DNA of 35,035 nt from Alloprevotella tannerae (GCA_015259125.1 JABZGR010000023.1:1-35035); one strand, 5' to 3'. Shown: positions 17,301 to 24,467, counted from the first letter of the stretch. A program made the numbers and translations. The notes: generated from the sequence alone by a model not told the origin.

Positions 17301-18859
17301 ACTCTACGCCCGGAAAACCCATCAAGTTGCAAGTAGATGTGCGCAAGCCCGACAACACGCTAATCAACGTGGGCGAGTTTGACTACGCCACCTTCTCAGG
17401 CCAGAGAGGCTGGCAGCTGATGGAATGCGACCTCGACGTAACGAAATTCGCCAACGAGCCATACATCCAATTCAGCATCCACGCTAAGGCCGGCGAAACC
17501 AAAGTGCCACTCTGGATCGACAAAATCTCGATGCGCGACGTATTGGAAAGCGATTTAGCAGCAGCTATTTCTGCACCGACAATTATGACTAAGGGCGACA
17601 CAATTCGCACTTCCGTTCGCGTAAACAACAGAGGCTTGAAGCCCATCTCCGATTACAAAGTACGACTCACCGCCGGCGGCGAACTCGTAAAAGAAGTGAC
17701 AGCAACACAAGCCCTCCAACCGGGCCATGCAGCCAACTTCGAGTTCGACTATAAGGCCAGCGCAATCAACGAAGATAGCACAGTGACGCTCAAGGCTGAA
17801 GCCGTATACGAGGCAGATCAGAATAAAGAAGACAACACCGCCGAAACCACCCTACGATTGAAGAATTCCGACTTACCAAAACCGGAAAACGTCATTGCAC
17901 AGGCCAAAGGCGGAAAGAGCGTACAGCTCAAGTGGGCAGCACCCTCTATAACGTCAGAGACCGTCACTGAAAACTTCGAAGACTACTCTCCGTGGTCGAT
18001 CGATACCTTCGGCGATTGGGCTTCAATAGATGGAGATAAAGGCAACAACGGCGGCTTCTGGAAGGCTCACCCCTACAAACACCAAGGCACGCCCTTCGCT
18101 TACATCGCCTTCAACCCCGAAAACCTCTTCGCAGGTTGCATTGCGAGCAACCCGGGCCTTAAACCCCACTCCGGCGACCAATTCCTCGCAGCTGTATTCT
18201 CCGTACAACCAAGCGCAGGCAATAAGTTTGTCGATGCCGACAACTGGTTGATCAGCCCCTTGCTCTCAGGCGAGGCACAAAAGATCGACTTCTGGGCCAA
18301 CAACTACAAGGCCGGCACGCAAGACTTCACGGAAAACGTTGAAATCCTCTACTCTACGACCGGACGCAATCAGAGCGACTTCCAAAAAGTAGGCGATACA
18401 CACCTCATTAGTGGCGGCGAATTCCAAAATATCTCAGCCGATCTCCCGAAAGGCGCAAAATATTTTGCCATCCACCACATTACAGGAAAAGACCAGGTCT
18501 GCCTCTTAATGCTCGACGACGTAACCTTCGTCAAAGGCTATGCGAAGCCTAAGGGCTACAACGTATATCGCGACGGCAAACTCGTAGCAGGCTTAGACGC
18601 CGGCACGCTGACGCTCGACGACCAAGCCGATGCCGACGGCGAACATCGCTACGCCATCACCGCAGTCTACGACAACGGCGAGTCGCAACCGGCTTGGATC
18701 AACGTAACCACCGCGCTGCAACTCATTGAATCACTTGCCGGCAAGCAAGTCGACATCTACACGATCGACGGCCGCCTCATCGGCAAGAACCTCAACAATC
18801 TGCCGCGCCTTGATCGAGGAATCTACGTCATCAATGGTCAAAAAGTAATGATCAAATAA
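14315..18859 (+). CDS. Giant secreted adhesin-like protein, paralog of the 8902-13437 product
   Basis: The product is 1514 aa from the start chosen at MTKRLSNLRMG; an in-frame ATG at 14237 precedes the promoter and adds a non-signal extension. The signal peptide ends QAMSQ at residue 26. The domain order is the same as in the upstream paralog: propeller-like region (GYLYGIATDGNLYKID), Fn3-like segments, jelly rolls at about 550-705, 917-1075 and 1220-1410 (FGDWASIDGD ... DADNWLISPLL ... MLDDVTF), CARDB-like segment, and a tail with VDIYTIDGRLIG and RGIYVINGQKVMIK. The propeller and C-terminal third are closely similar to the paralog, while the pro-region after the signal peptide is the most diverged. 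Both look like type IX-type cargo exposed at the surface; the ligand is unknown. The gene is monocistronic with its own promoter and terminator. Confidence 0.85.
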   Translation: MTKRLSNLRMGAIAACLAFSGQAMSQVATTQMQVHPRGATEQQSRERIDVRALYPNIAGMGARYAQPDRVQTVPQTLSKPAAKAQKRSVPVNFLAPPVPTNLWGNMVKSKAWTAGDQYGYYSFSTAAPITTFNVLGKNQKMVADGGSVIYDGVLHLFYLDTSMALFGGEVKAFHMQFDPETWEKVAEPVQVSLDLTTSDFAQDQATGTVYGQFYNSTTNQRELAVIDLENNTRSTFATTDKTYVTMGFSSDGYLYGIATDGNLYKIDKTNGAETLVGETGVRLMNDKDLFWNQSGEIDQETNTFYWAGVDYTQHSALYTVDLSTGAATKISDFPNNETFLGILLPKAMVAGNAPAAAEQLTAAFSGGSLTGSVKFKVPTKTYSGGTLNGAVTYTVTQEKNVLATGTAQPGEEVTANVTILEEGLARLAVRLKNSAGKSKYTRCEQWVGYDEPLPAQNVKLEINNETGVANLTWDAPTSTVHNGYLGALSYDVVRYPDKVKVLTKGTDTHFTETLTKKGVVYYSYGVTVNNDKQVSQQKNSNGAILGDSVGLPYLEEFKTPAALNIFKIIDANNDGNTWEYNKYANWDPGTTGQAVTYHYSETNNGDDWLMTPPISLKQNFLYHFSFKAKSRDAKYKERLEVKFGKGDKVEDMTGELLAPTDVASKEYITYEKYFSVDADGAYRIGFHALSPKNQFFLYVDSISVEQGISFSAPDTVQNLTITPDPQGTNKATISFTTPTLDIAGNALSFLTRLTVIREGKGVIKEVDYPKRGKQFTIEDEVENTGHVKYTVYCTFRDFDGRKLTKNAYIGLDTPEPPQNGRLTDLNNSIKIDWEPVGRRGKHGGIVVPERVSYQVYNIVYDPRTGSPSPEILDDTPNTTYSVTRNTQEGKQEFVLYALSATNDIGTSTLVSTSGLVVGEPYTLPIEESLAGSRMNLLWWSEHVGKTTIDITNDRPYDNDGGDFCFNAKAVGDEARMNSGKISLNGTKHPRIAFYHYSTPGKPIKLQVDVRKPDNTLINVGEFDYATFSGQRGWQLMECDLDVTKFANEPYIQFSIHAKAGETKVPLWIDKISMRDVLESDLAAAISAPTIMTKGDTIRTSVRVNNRGLKPISDYKVRLTAGGELVKEVTATQALQPGHAANFEFDYKASAINEDSTVTLKAEAVYEADQNKEDNTAETTLRLKNSDLPKPENVIAQAKGGKSVQLKWAAPSITSETVTENFEDYSPWSIDTFGDWASIDGDKGNNGGFWKAHPYKHQGTPFAYIAFNPENLFAGCIASNPGLKPHSGDQFLAAVFSVQPSAGNKFVDADNWLISPLLSGEAQKIDFWANNYKAGTQDFTENVEILYSTTGRNQSDFQKVGDTHLISGGEFQNISADLPKGAKYFAIHHITGKDQVCLLMLDDVTFVKGYAKPKGYNVYRDGKLVAGLDAGTLTLDDQADADGEHRYAITAVYDNGESQPAWINVTTALQLIESLAGKQVDIYTIDGRLIGKNLNNLPRLDRGIYVINGQKVMIK

Positions 18860-18891
18860 GACGTACAAGTCCCCCGCGACAACACACCTTT

Positions 18892-18929
18892 ACGACAACC
18901 TCCCCACCACAGGAGGTTGTCGTTTTTTT
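18892..18929 (+). terminator. Terminator of the second giant adhesin
   Basis: ACGACAACCTCC and GGAGGTTGTCGT form a 12-bp stem followed directly by further T (seven in a row to 18929). It shares its stem sequence with the terminator at 13472-13510, so the duplication included the terminator. Confidence 0.92.
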
Positions 18930-19472
18930 AGCCCGCAAGGAGCCGGACTGCCCCCTCACGACTCACCCCATCGAGACCGAAGCCCCAAACACTAATGGCA
19001 ACCGCCCACGCGCACCTTTACCCGTCAGACCCGGCAAAGCCCCCATCGCCCATTTTCCGGCAGGCCGCCCCCTCACTTATCGCGTAAGTCCAACAAATCC
19101 GCCGCACCACCCCATCAGCCGCCGCCCGGCACAAACCTACTTACGAGCAACGCCCCGCTTCTTCAGCGCACAACGGGAAAAATTACACCCAAACATCTAT
19201 TTAGCCTCGCCTCCCGCTCTCCCGAAACCTTTTTTATCACGAGCGCAAACCCTTATCCTCACGAGCACAAACCTTTTTTATCACGAGCGCAAGCCTTTAT
19301 CCTCACGAGCGCAAACCCTCCGCACCCATCCTGCGCGCCTCCGCACCAATGCAAAATACGCTGAAAATAAGCTATGCATAGAAAATGTTAACAACATCCG
19401 AACTCAGCAGAGCCTCGACCGCAAACTCCCGCCAACCCATCAGCCACCAAAGAACAGAAAAAGACTATTTTG
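18930..19472. other. Gene-free, C-rich stretch upstream of rplU
   Basis: From about 18930 to 19340 the + strand has many runs of C and few of G, unlike the flanking genes. It contains the four-unit 22-bp array (19228-19319). I see no convincing gene in either strand. Confidence 0.6.
19228..19319 (+). repeat. Four-unit 22-bp intergenic repeat array
   Basis: Cores start at 19236 (ATCACGAG), 19258 (CTCACGAG), 19280 (ATCACGAG) and 19302 (CTCACGAG), exactly 22 bp apart. Each is followed by CGCAAACC or a near variant and a T-rich spacer. ATC- and CTC-starting units alternate, suggesting a higher-order 44-bp duplication. Confidence 0.88.
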
Positions 19473-19504
19473 TTTGCTTATTTCGAGATAAGTTTGTAAT
19501 TTTG
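19473..19504 (+). promoter_or_regulatory. rplU-rpmA promoter
   Basis: TTTG (19473-19476), a 20-bp spacer and TAATTTTG (19497-19504): a full match to the Bacteroidetes housekeeping promoter. The leader is about 80 nt. Confidence 0.8.
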
Positions 19505-19590
19505 CGCCGATTTAGAGTCCGTTGGGGCAAAACAAGAGAAGCCGATCGGCATCCGCCTCGCGGAGAAATCCGTTATCTAACAAAACATCA

Positions 19591-19908
19591 ATGTACGCAA
19601 TCGTAGAAATTAACGGTCAGCAGTTTAAGGCAGAAGAAGGCAAGAAGCTCTTCGTAGCTCACATCCAAGCCGCAGAAGCTAATCAGACTGTTGAATTTGA
19701 GAAAGTTTTACTCGTAGACAACGACGGGACAATCAACGTAGGCACGCCTACAGTGGCCGGCGCAAAAGTTGTTTGCGAAGTGATCACGCCGCTGGTTAAA
19801 GGCGAGAAAGTATTGGTCTTCCACAAGAAGCGCCGCAAAGGACATCGCAAACTCAAAGGCCATCGCCAACAGTTTACAGAGGTCACAATCAAGAATGTAA
19901 TTGCTTAA
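19591..19908 (+). CDS. rplU: 50S ribosomal protein L21
   Basis: A 105-aa component of the large ribosomal subunit that binds 23S rRNA. It starts at MYAIVEINGQQFKAEEG, the conserved L21 N-terminus; the frame is open 23 codons further upstream, but that part is within the leader. The basic stretch FHKKRRKGHRKLKGHRQQFT (about residues 77-96) is the typical RNA-binding segment. It is followed after 19 bp by rpmA, the universal gene pair. The promoter lies about 90 bp upstream. Confidence 0.97.
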   Translation: MYAIVEINGQQFKAEEGKKLFVAHIQAAEANQTVEFEKVLLVDNDGTINVGTPTVAGAKVVCEVITPLVKGEKVLVFHKKRRKGHRKLKGHRQQFTEVTIKNVIA

Positions 19909-19927
19909 CTCCAAAACGTAGAAGAAA

Positions 19928-20203
19928 ATGGCACATAAGAAAGGTGTAGGTAGTTCTAAGAACGGCCGCGAATCAGCTTCGCAGCGATTAGGTGTTAAGA
20001 TTTGGGGCGGCCAATATTGCCAAGCAGGCAATATCATCGTCCGTCAGCGTGGTACGGCTCACTATCCGGGAAAAAATGTCGGAATGGGCAGCGATCATAC
20101 GCTCTATGCCCTAGTTGAAGGCACGGTAACGTTCCGTAAAGGTAAACACTTCGGAAAGCCCAACCGTAGCGTAGTCTCTGTTGAGCCCAAAGCTGAAGCT
20201 TAA
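19928..20203 (+). CDS. rpmA: 50S ribosomal protein L27
   Basis: A 91-aa ribosomal protein whose N-terminal tail reaches the peptidyl transferase centre. It begins MAHKKGVGSSKNGRES, the mature-type tail without the cleavable extension found in Firmicutes. The core GVKIWGGQYCQAGNIIVRQR and GMGSDHTLYALVEGTV is fully conserved. Second gene of the rplU operon, followed by two hairpins. Confidence 0.97.
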   Translation: MAHKKGVGSSKNGRESASQRLGVKIWGGQYCQAGNIIVRQRGTAHYPGKNVGMGSDHTLYALVEGTVTFRKGKHFGKPNRSVVSVEPKAEA

Positions 20204-20215
20204 CCATCCATAAAG

Positions 20216-20264
20216 AAAAAAAAAGGGGATGGATGCGGCATATGCCAAAATCTATCCCTTTTTT
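20216..20264 (+). terminator. rpmA terminator, first hairpin
   Basis: A-rich 5' arm with GGGGATGGAT pairs (with G-U pairs) to ATCTATCCC followed by a long T-run. The loop region contains the palindrome GGCATATGCC. Confidence 0.7.
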
Positions 20265-20282
20265 AATTCTCTGAAAGGTAAG

Positions 20283-20320
20283 AAAAAGGAGGTCGTGCGA
20301 CAACGCATAACCTCCTTTTT
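20283..20320 (+). terminator. rpmA terminator, second hairpin
   Basis: AAAAAGGAGGT and ACCTCCTTTTT form a perfect 11-bp stem with a 16-nt loop; the 3' arm ends in five T. Tandem terminators protect tsaE from ribosomal-protein transcription, unless read-through is its source. Confidence 0.8.
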
Positions 20321-20373
20321 GCACATCCTAACGCCGCACAACCAGCAACACACAACCCTACAACATCACGAAT

Positions 20374-20793
20374 ATGACCACGATCCAAATACAATCGGAA
20401 GCCGACTTAACACAAGCCGCACGCAGCTTTATCGCAGCGATGAAAGACCGAACCATATTTGCCTTTTACGGCAAAATGGGAGTCGGTAAAACCACTTTCA
20501 TCAAAGCGCTCTGCGAGGAAATGGGCATCGTTGACGTCGTCAACTCACCCACCTTTGCCATCGTTAACGAATACCACAACGCGGCGGCCGACAAGCACAT
20601 CTTCCACTTCGACTTCTACCGCATAAAGCGCCTGGAAGAAGTCTACGATATGGGCTATGAAGATTATCTTTACTCAGGTGACGTCTGCCTGCTCGAATGG
20701 CCCGAACTGATCGAACAACTACTGCCCGAAGACACCGTCCGCGTCAACCTTACGGAAAATGCCGACGGATCTCGCACGCTGACAATGGACTAA
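20374..20793 (+). CDS. tsaE: tRNA threonylcarbamoyladenosine biosynthesis ATPase TsaE
   Basis: A 139-aa cytoplasmic ATPase that works with TsaB and TsaD in making t6A at position 37 of ANN-decoding tRNAs. The P-loop GKMGVGKTT is at residues 33-41. NSPTFAIVNEY (about 65-75), HFDFYRI (about 86-92) and LLEWPE (about 107-112) are the family's other conserved motifs. The length is slightly below the usual 150 aa. No TAnnTTTG promoter is visible in the 50 bp between the last hairpin and the start. It converges with the FKBP-type gene; a shared terminator lies between. Confidence 0.95.
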   Translation: MTTIQIQSEADLTQAARSFIAAMKDRTIFAFYGKMGVGKTTFIKALCEEMGIVDVVNSPTFAIVNEYHNAAADKHIFHFDFYRIKRLEEVYDMGYEDYLYSGDVCLLEWPELIEQLLPEDTVRVNLTENADGSRTLTMD

Positions 20794-20813
20794 GCACTAC
20801 GCCAAACGGCGCG

Positions 20814-20892
20814 CGGCACGCCCCAAGTTCAGCCGGTCGCCACAGTATCTCGGACAGCGCCGGCACGCCCCAAAAGCGCAGCGACTCGCCAC
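20814..20892. repeat. Imperfect 47-bp direct repeat, two copies
   Basis: GGCACGCCCCAA occurs at 20815-20826 and 20862-20873, each followed at a similar distance by a TCGCCAC word. It lies between tsaE and its terminator. No function is evident. Confidence 0.5.
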
Positions 20893-20927
20893 CGAACAGC
20901 CGCATTAAATTCTCGGCCGGCAGCCAT

Positions 20928-20968
20928 AAAATATGCCCCTAAGCTGAAACGCTTAGGGGCATATTTTT
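20928..20968. terminator. Bidirectional terminator between tsaE and the FKBP-type gene
   Basis: AAAATATGCCCCTAAGC and GCTTAGGGGCATATTTTT form a stem of about 17 bp with a 6-nt loop. There is a T-run on both strands, so it can end both convergent transcripts. Confidence 0.9.
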
Positions 20969-20996
20969 ATATCGTAGCGGCCGTAGCCTCGCAAAC

Positions 20997-21650
20997 CTAT
21001 TGCCAGTCGCCCGGCTTCGTACCTATGCGGTAATAAGCCTTGAGTTGGATCTCCATAATCAGCATCGAGCCGGCAGGAAGTTTGCCAAAACTGCTCGGAA
21101 AGTAAGCCAAATCAGCCGGAATATACAGACGCCAGCGATCGCCGATGCGCATTTGCATCAACGCAGTGGCCACTGCGGCGCGCCAATAGCTAACGCCAAA
21201 CTTCGCCGGCGCAGACATCGTCGGACTGAAGATGGATTCCACGTCTACGCTTTGGCCCGAATGCGCCATAAGTTTGCCATCCGGATGCTGCGCAGTCGGC
21301 ATCAAGCGCACGGTATAGTTGATTCGTACCGTGTCGGTAAAGTATGGCGATCCGCTACCCGTACCGCGCTCTAAGATTTGCACACAAAGCGTATCGCGAT
21401 ACTTGACTTGCGATTCACCAGTCAGCGAAAACTTTCGCATCAGTCTGTAATCGCAATTCGCTTCCCAGGCGTTGCCGTATTGCGCTTTGGCTGACGCAAT
21501 ATTTTGTCGGGCCACGTTGAGCTGCGTTTTGAATGCCGCCTCGTTACGGGCCTTCCAATTATCAAACTCCGGGTCTTTTGGCTCTACGTTTTCCTGACAA
21601 GCCACCAGCAAAATAAGACCTGTGAGCAAGAATAAGATTCGTTTCATCAT
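20997..21650 (-). CDS. FKBP-type peptidyl-prolyl cis-trans isomerase lipoprotein
   Basis: A 217-aa predicted lipoprotein. The lipobox LVAC places the lipidated cysteine at residue 18 (the start may be the second methionine). Residues about 85-205 form the FKBP domain: TDTVRINYTVRL, then WRAAVATALMQMRIGDRWRLYIPADLAY, which matches the family's EALxxMkvGdkwrlyiPsdLAYG segment, then AGSMLIMEIQLKAY. It likely assists folding in the periplasm or at the outer membrane. It sits 30 bp downstream of glyS in the same operon, an arrangement I recall from other Bacteroidales. Enzymatic activity is not proven, as some of these lipoproteins have degenerate active sites. Confidence 0.87.
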   Translation of the reverse strand: MMKRILFLLTGLILLVACQENVEPKDPEFDNWKARNEAAFKTQLNVARQNIASAKAQYGNAWEANCDYRLMRKFSLTGESQVKYRDTLCVQILERGTGSGSPYFTDTVRINYTVRLMPTAQHPDGKLMAHSGQSVDVESIFSPTMSAPAKFGVSYWRAAVATALMQMRIGDRWRLYIPADLAYFPSSFGKLPAGSMLIMEIQLKAYYRIGTKPGDWQ

Positions 21651-21680
21651 AATTCAAGAAGCTTTTGAAAGCCGAAGCGG

Positions 21681-23222
21681 CTATTGAAGTTGCTTAAGTA
21701 AGGACGTGATCGACACCTTGTCCTCTATCAGCGCGCGAAGTCGCTCTACCGGAACGCGCTCTTGCGTCATCGTATCGCGATCACGCAGCGTCACCGTATT
21801 TTCTTTGAGTGTGTCGTGATCAATCGTGATACAATAAGGCGTACCTATGGCATCGGCGCGACGATAACGCTTTCCGATCGTATCTTTCTCCTCGTATTTG
21901 CAGTTGAAGTGGAATTTAAGTTCGTTCATAATCTCGCGTGCCTTCTCAGGCAAGCCATCTTTGCGAACAAGCGGCAAGACGGCCAACTTCACAGGCGCTA
22001 AGGCAGCCGGCAGGCGCAAGACTACGCGCGTCTCGCCGTTGTCTAATTTCTCTTCCGTATAAGCGTGGCACATCACAGATAGAAACATGCGGTCTACACC
22101 GATTGATGTTTCAATATCATAGGGCGTATAACTTTCGTTTGTCTCCGGATCGAAGTATTTAATGCTCTTGCCTGAAAATTCCTCGTGGCGGCGCAGGTCG
22201 TAGTCAGTGCGAGAATGGATGCCCTCAACCTCCTTGAAGCCGAAGGGCATCTTAAATTCGATGTCGGTAGCTGCGTTGGCGTAGTGCGCAAGCTTTTCGT
22301 GGTCGTGGAAACGATAACATTCCGCGCCGAAGCCCAAGGCTTGGTGCCACTTCATACGCCATTCCTTCCACCGATTAAACCATTCGTGCTCCGTGCCCGG
22401 CTTTACGAAAAACTGCATCTCCATCTGCTCAAACTCGCGCATACGGAAGATAAACTGGCGGGCCACAATTTCGTTGCGAAAGGCTTTACCAATCTGCGCG
22501 ATGCCGAAGGGGAGCTTCATACGTCCCGTCTTCTGCACGTTCAGATAGTTGACAAAAATGCCTTGTGCCGTCTCCGGACGCAGATAGATGGCTGATGCGC
22601 CCTCGGCGGTACTACCCACTTCGGTCTTAAACATTAGATTAAACTGCCGCACCTCGGTCCAGTTGCGCGTGCCGCTGATCGGATCCACGATTTCTTCGTC
22701 GATGATGATCTGATACAAGGCTTTGAGGTCGTTGGCATTCATTGCCTCCTCGTAGCGCTTGTGGAGGGCGTCGCGGCGCGCTTGATGGTCGATCACGCGC
22801 TGGTTTGTGGCGCAGAATTGCGCTTCATCAAAGGCCTCGCCAAAGCGTTTGCGCGCCTTAGCCACCTCTTTTTCAATCTTCTCTTCGTATTTCGCAATCT
22901 GATCTTCGATCAAGACATCGGCGCGGTAGCGCTTTTTGCTATCGCGGTTATCGATCAGCGGATCGTTGAACGCATCAACGTGGCCCGAAGCCTTCCATAC
23001 CGTCGGGTGCATAAAGACTGCGGAGTCGAGACCTACGATATTTTCGTGAAGCAGCACCATACTCTGCCACCAATATTGCTTGATGTTATTCTTTAGTTCT
23101 ACGCCGTTTTGGCCGTAGTCGTAAACGGCACCGAGGCCATCGTAAATATCACTGCCGGGAAAGACGAATCCGTATTCCTTGCAATGGGCCACGATTTTCT
23201 TAAATACATCTTCTTGCGCCAT
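21681..23222 (-). CDS. glyS: Glycyl-tRNA synthetase, dimeric (eukaryotic/archaeal-like) type
   Basis: A 513-aa class II synthetase that charges tRNA-Gly. The N-terminus (VAHCKEYGFVFPGSDIYDGLGAVYDYG) is the catalytic-domain start of the single-chain alpha2 enzyme. RPETAQGIFVNY, motif 2 (FRNEIVARQFIFRMREFEQ, about residues 247-265) and motif 3 (GVDRMFLSVM) are present. The C-terminal anticodon-binding domain (APVKLAVLPLVRKDGLPEKA) ends the protein. The alpha/beta-tetramer type is absent from this window. First gene of a two-gene operon with the FKBP-type lipoprotein; a good -7 element lies 32 bp upstream. Confidence 0.96.
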   Translation of the reverse strand: MAQEDVFKKIVAHCKEYGFVFPGSDIYDGLGAVYDYGQNGVELKNNIKQYWWQSMVLLHENIVGLDSAVFMHPTVWKASGHVDAFNDPLIDNRDSKKRYRADVLIEDQIAKYEEKIEKEVAKARKRFGEAFDEAQFCATNQRVIDHQARRDALHKRYEEAMNANDLKALYQIIIDEEIVDPISGTRNWTEVRQFNLMFKTEVGSTAEGASAIYLRPETAQGIFVNYLNVQKTGRMKLPFGIAQIGKAFRNEIVARQFIFRMREFEQMEMQFFVKPGTEHEWFNRWKEWRMKWHQALGFGAECYRFHDHEKLAHYANAATDIEFKMPFGFKEVEGIHSRTDYDLRRHEEFSGKSIKYFDPETNESYTPYDIETSIGVDRMFLSVMCHAYTEEKLDNGETRVVLRLPAALAPVKLAVLPLVRKDGLPEKAREIMNELKFHFNCKYEEKDTIGKRYRRADAIGTPYCITIDHDTLKENTVTLRDRDTMTQERVPVERLRALIEDKVSITSLLKQLQ

Positions 23223-23253
23223 ACTTCTAATTTTCTGCTTTGTATATTTGAGG

Positions 23254-23261
23254 CAAAATTA
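23254..23261 (-). promoter_or_regulatory. glyS promoter -7 element
   Basis: On the minus strand TAATTTTG matches TAnnTTTG exactly, 32 bp before the start. No clear -33 element is seen. Confidence 0.6.
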
Positions 23262-23847
23262 CATTTTTCTCCCGACATACATCTTCTTACCTGAATTTAA
23301 TTACGCCCTACCGATTGTGAAGGCCTCCTTCGCAAATGGCAGTGTGCAGCGGCCGACTGCCTCTCACCATTGTCCCGTATCGTGGCGGTACGTACTATAT
23401 ATAATGTCTGCCTACGCGATTTTCGAGCGGCCAACCGGGCCGAGCGGCGCGAGAAGTTGGCTGCTGATGTCGCCGCGCCTCATAAGTCGACTGCAAAACT
23501 TGGGTACGCCTTGCCGGAATAGGCCTTGCACGGCGCGGTGCGAAAGGTCTCGCTTCGTTTGCTCCCGCCAAACGATGGTTTGCTCCCACCAAACGATAGT
23601 ATGCTCCGACCAAACGATAGTTTGCTGCCGCCAAACGAAATAGAAAAGTGATGAGAGGGCGAACAGCGAAGTACTATGCCGCAGGAAATAAGCACGTAGT
23701 CAACTCATTTTCAAATCGTCCTCCTTAAATATCCCTATTCGCTTGCACCGCAGCCTACGCTTGGCCGCAAAATTGGGATCTGCCGAATCATTTTCCGGAA
23801 CCTCCGCGCTCGCCACAACACTATAATCGGCGCTGAATAAGAGAAAA
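23262..23847. other. Gene-free stretch between glyS and the hsp20 control region
   Basis: It contains a GC-rich block (about 23410-23550) and the 21-bp tandem array (23557-23640). Open frames here owe their length to the array, whose period is a multiple of three. No gene is supported. Confidence 0.6.
23557..23640. repeat. Four-unit 21-bp tandem array with hairpin core
   Basis: Units start at 23557, 23578, 23599 and 23620. Each reads GTTTG, a 7-nt GC-rich centre, then CAAACGA; GTTTG/CAAAC can pair, and in the first unit the arms extend to TCGTTTG/CAAACGA. Unit 3 has GTATG instead of GTTTG. The spacing is exactly 21 bp. Confidence 0.9.
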
Positions 23848-23864
23848 ACTGTCAAAATGGCAGT
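23848..23864 (+). promoter_or_regulatory. Candidate upstream activator site of hsp20
   Basis: ACTGTCAAAATGGCAGT is a 17-bp near-perfect inverted repeat (one mismatch) 60 bp upstream of the sigma-54 promoter. Such dyads upstream of -24/-12 promoters are usual binding sites of enhancer-binding activators. A second short dyad, GCAGTTTATCTGC, follows at 23891-23903. Confidence 0.55.
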
Positions 23865-23924
23865 ATATACGACAAAAAGTTAGTTGTTTTGCAGTTTATC
23901 TGCGAGAAACACCATAAAATCCGG

Positions 23925-23940
23925 TTGGCACACGACTTGC
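23925..23940 (+). promoter_or_regulatory. Sigma-54 (-24/-12) promoter of hsp20
   Basis: TTGGCACACGACTTGC has the invariant GG and GC separated by 10 bp, with the consensus TTGGCAC and TTGC halves. The predicted start of transcription is about 23952, giving a leader of about 75 nt. Confidence 0.8.
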
Positions 23941-24011
23941 GATAGGATAAAGTGTAAACAAAGGTCGAAAGGCCGGAGAATAAAGCATATAATATAACCA
24001 AACAAATAAAG

Positions 24012-24018
24012 AAAGGAG
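24012..24018 (+). promoter_or_regulatory. Strong Shine-Dalgarno sequence of hsp20
   Basis: AAAGGAG ends 8 bp before the ATG at 24027. Such a full Shine-Dalgarno sequence is unusual beside the other AT-only leaders here and suggests high translation. Confidence 0.7.
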
Positions 24019-24026
24019 ATTTAATT

Positions 24027-24467
24027 ATGGTACCTGTAAGAAAATATGATCAAAACTGGTTGCCCAATTGGTTTGACGATTTTTTTGATAACGAATGGAT
24101 GCGCAAGGCAAATGCCACCGCGCCGGCCATCAATGTCTTGGTCAATGAGCATCAATACGAAGTTGAGGTTGCCGCGCCGGGCATGACGAAGGACGATTTC
24201 AAGATCCACGTCGACGCTGACAATAACCTCGTCATCGAAATGGAGAAGCAGCAAGCCAATACGACCGAAGGGGACGAAAAAGCCAAAGCACGCTACTTGC
24301 GCCGCGAATTTTCGTATACCAAATTCAGTCAGACGCTGATCCTGCCCGAAGATGTTGACAAGCGAAAGATTGGCGCAAACGTAGAGAACGGCGTATTGCG
24401 CATTACGCTTCCCAAACTCACGCCGGAGCAGAAGCAAGAGACACTGCAACAGATCGAAGTGAAATAA
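24027..24467 (+). CDS. Hsp20 / alpha-crystallin family small heat-shock protein
   Basis: A 146-aa ATP-independent chaperone that holds unfolding proteins. A short aromatic N-terminal arm (NWLPNWFDDFFDNEWM) precedes the alpha-crystallin domain (about residues 32-135): PAINVLVNEHQYEVEVAAPGMTK, DFKIHVDADNNLVIEM, YLRREFSYTKFSQTLILP and the hallmark NGVLRITLPK. The C-terminal tail has QQIEVK rather than a classical IxI motif. It is monocistronic. The sigma-54-type promoter and a candidate activator dyad upstream suggest stress-induced expression through an enhancer-binding protein, not the usual housekeeping promoter. Confidence 0.95.
   Translation: MVPVRKYDQNWLPNWFDDFFDNEWMRKANATAPAINVLVNEHQYEVEVAAPGMTKDDFKIHVDADNNLVIEMEKQQANTTEGDEKAKARYLRREFSYTKFSQTLILPEDVDKRKIGANVENGVLRITLPKLTPEQKQETLQQIEVK

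Noticed and set aside
20229..20489. 86-aa open frame after rpmA
   Set aside because: It spans two terminator hairpins and the tsaE start in another frame.
23557..23640. CRISPR array
   Set aside because: The units are contiguous, without unique spacers of constant length, and no cas gene is nearby. The same applies to the 22-bp arrays.
23395..23695. Open frames with repeated FGGSK or YRLVGA peptides
   Set aside because: The repeats arise because the 21-bp DNA period is a multiple of three; several frames are open at once, and there is no start context or signal. I treat the DNA array as the real feature.
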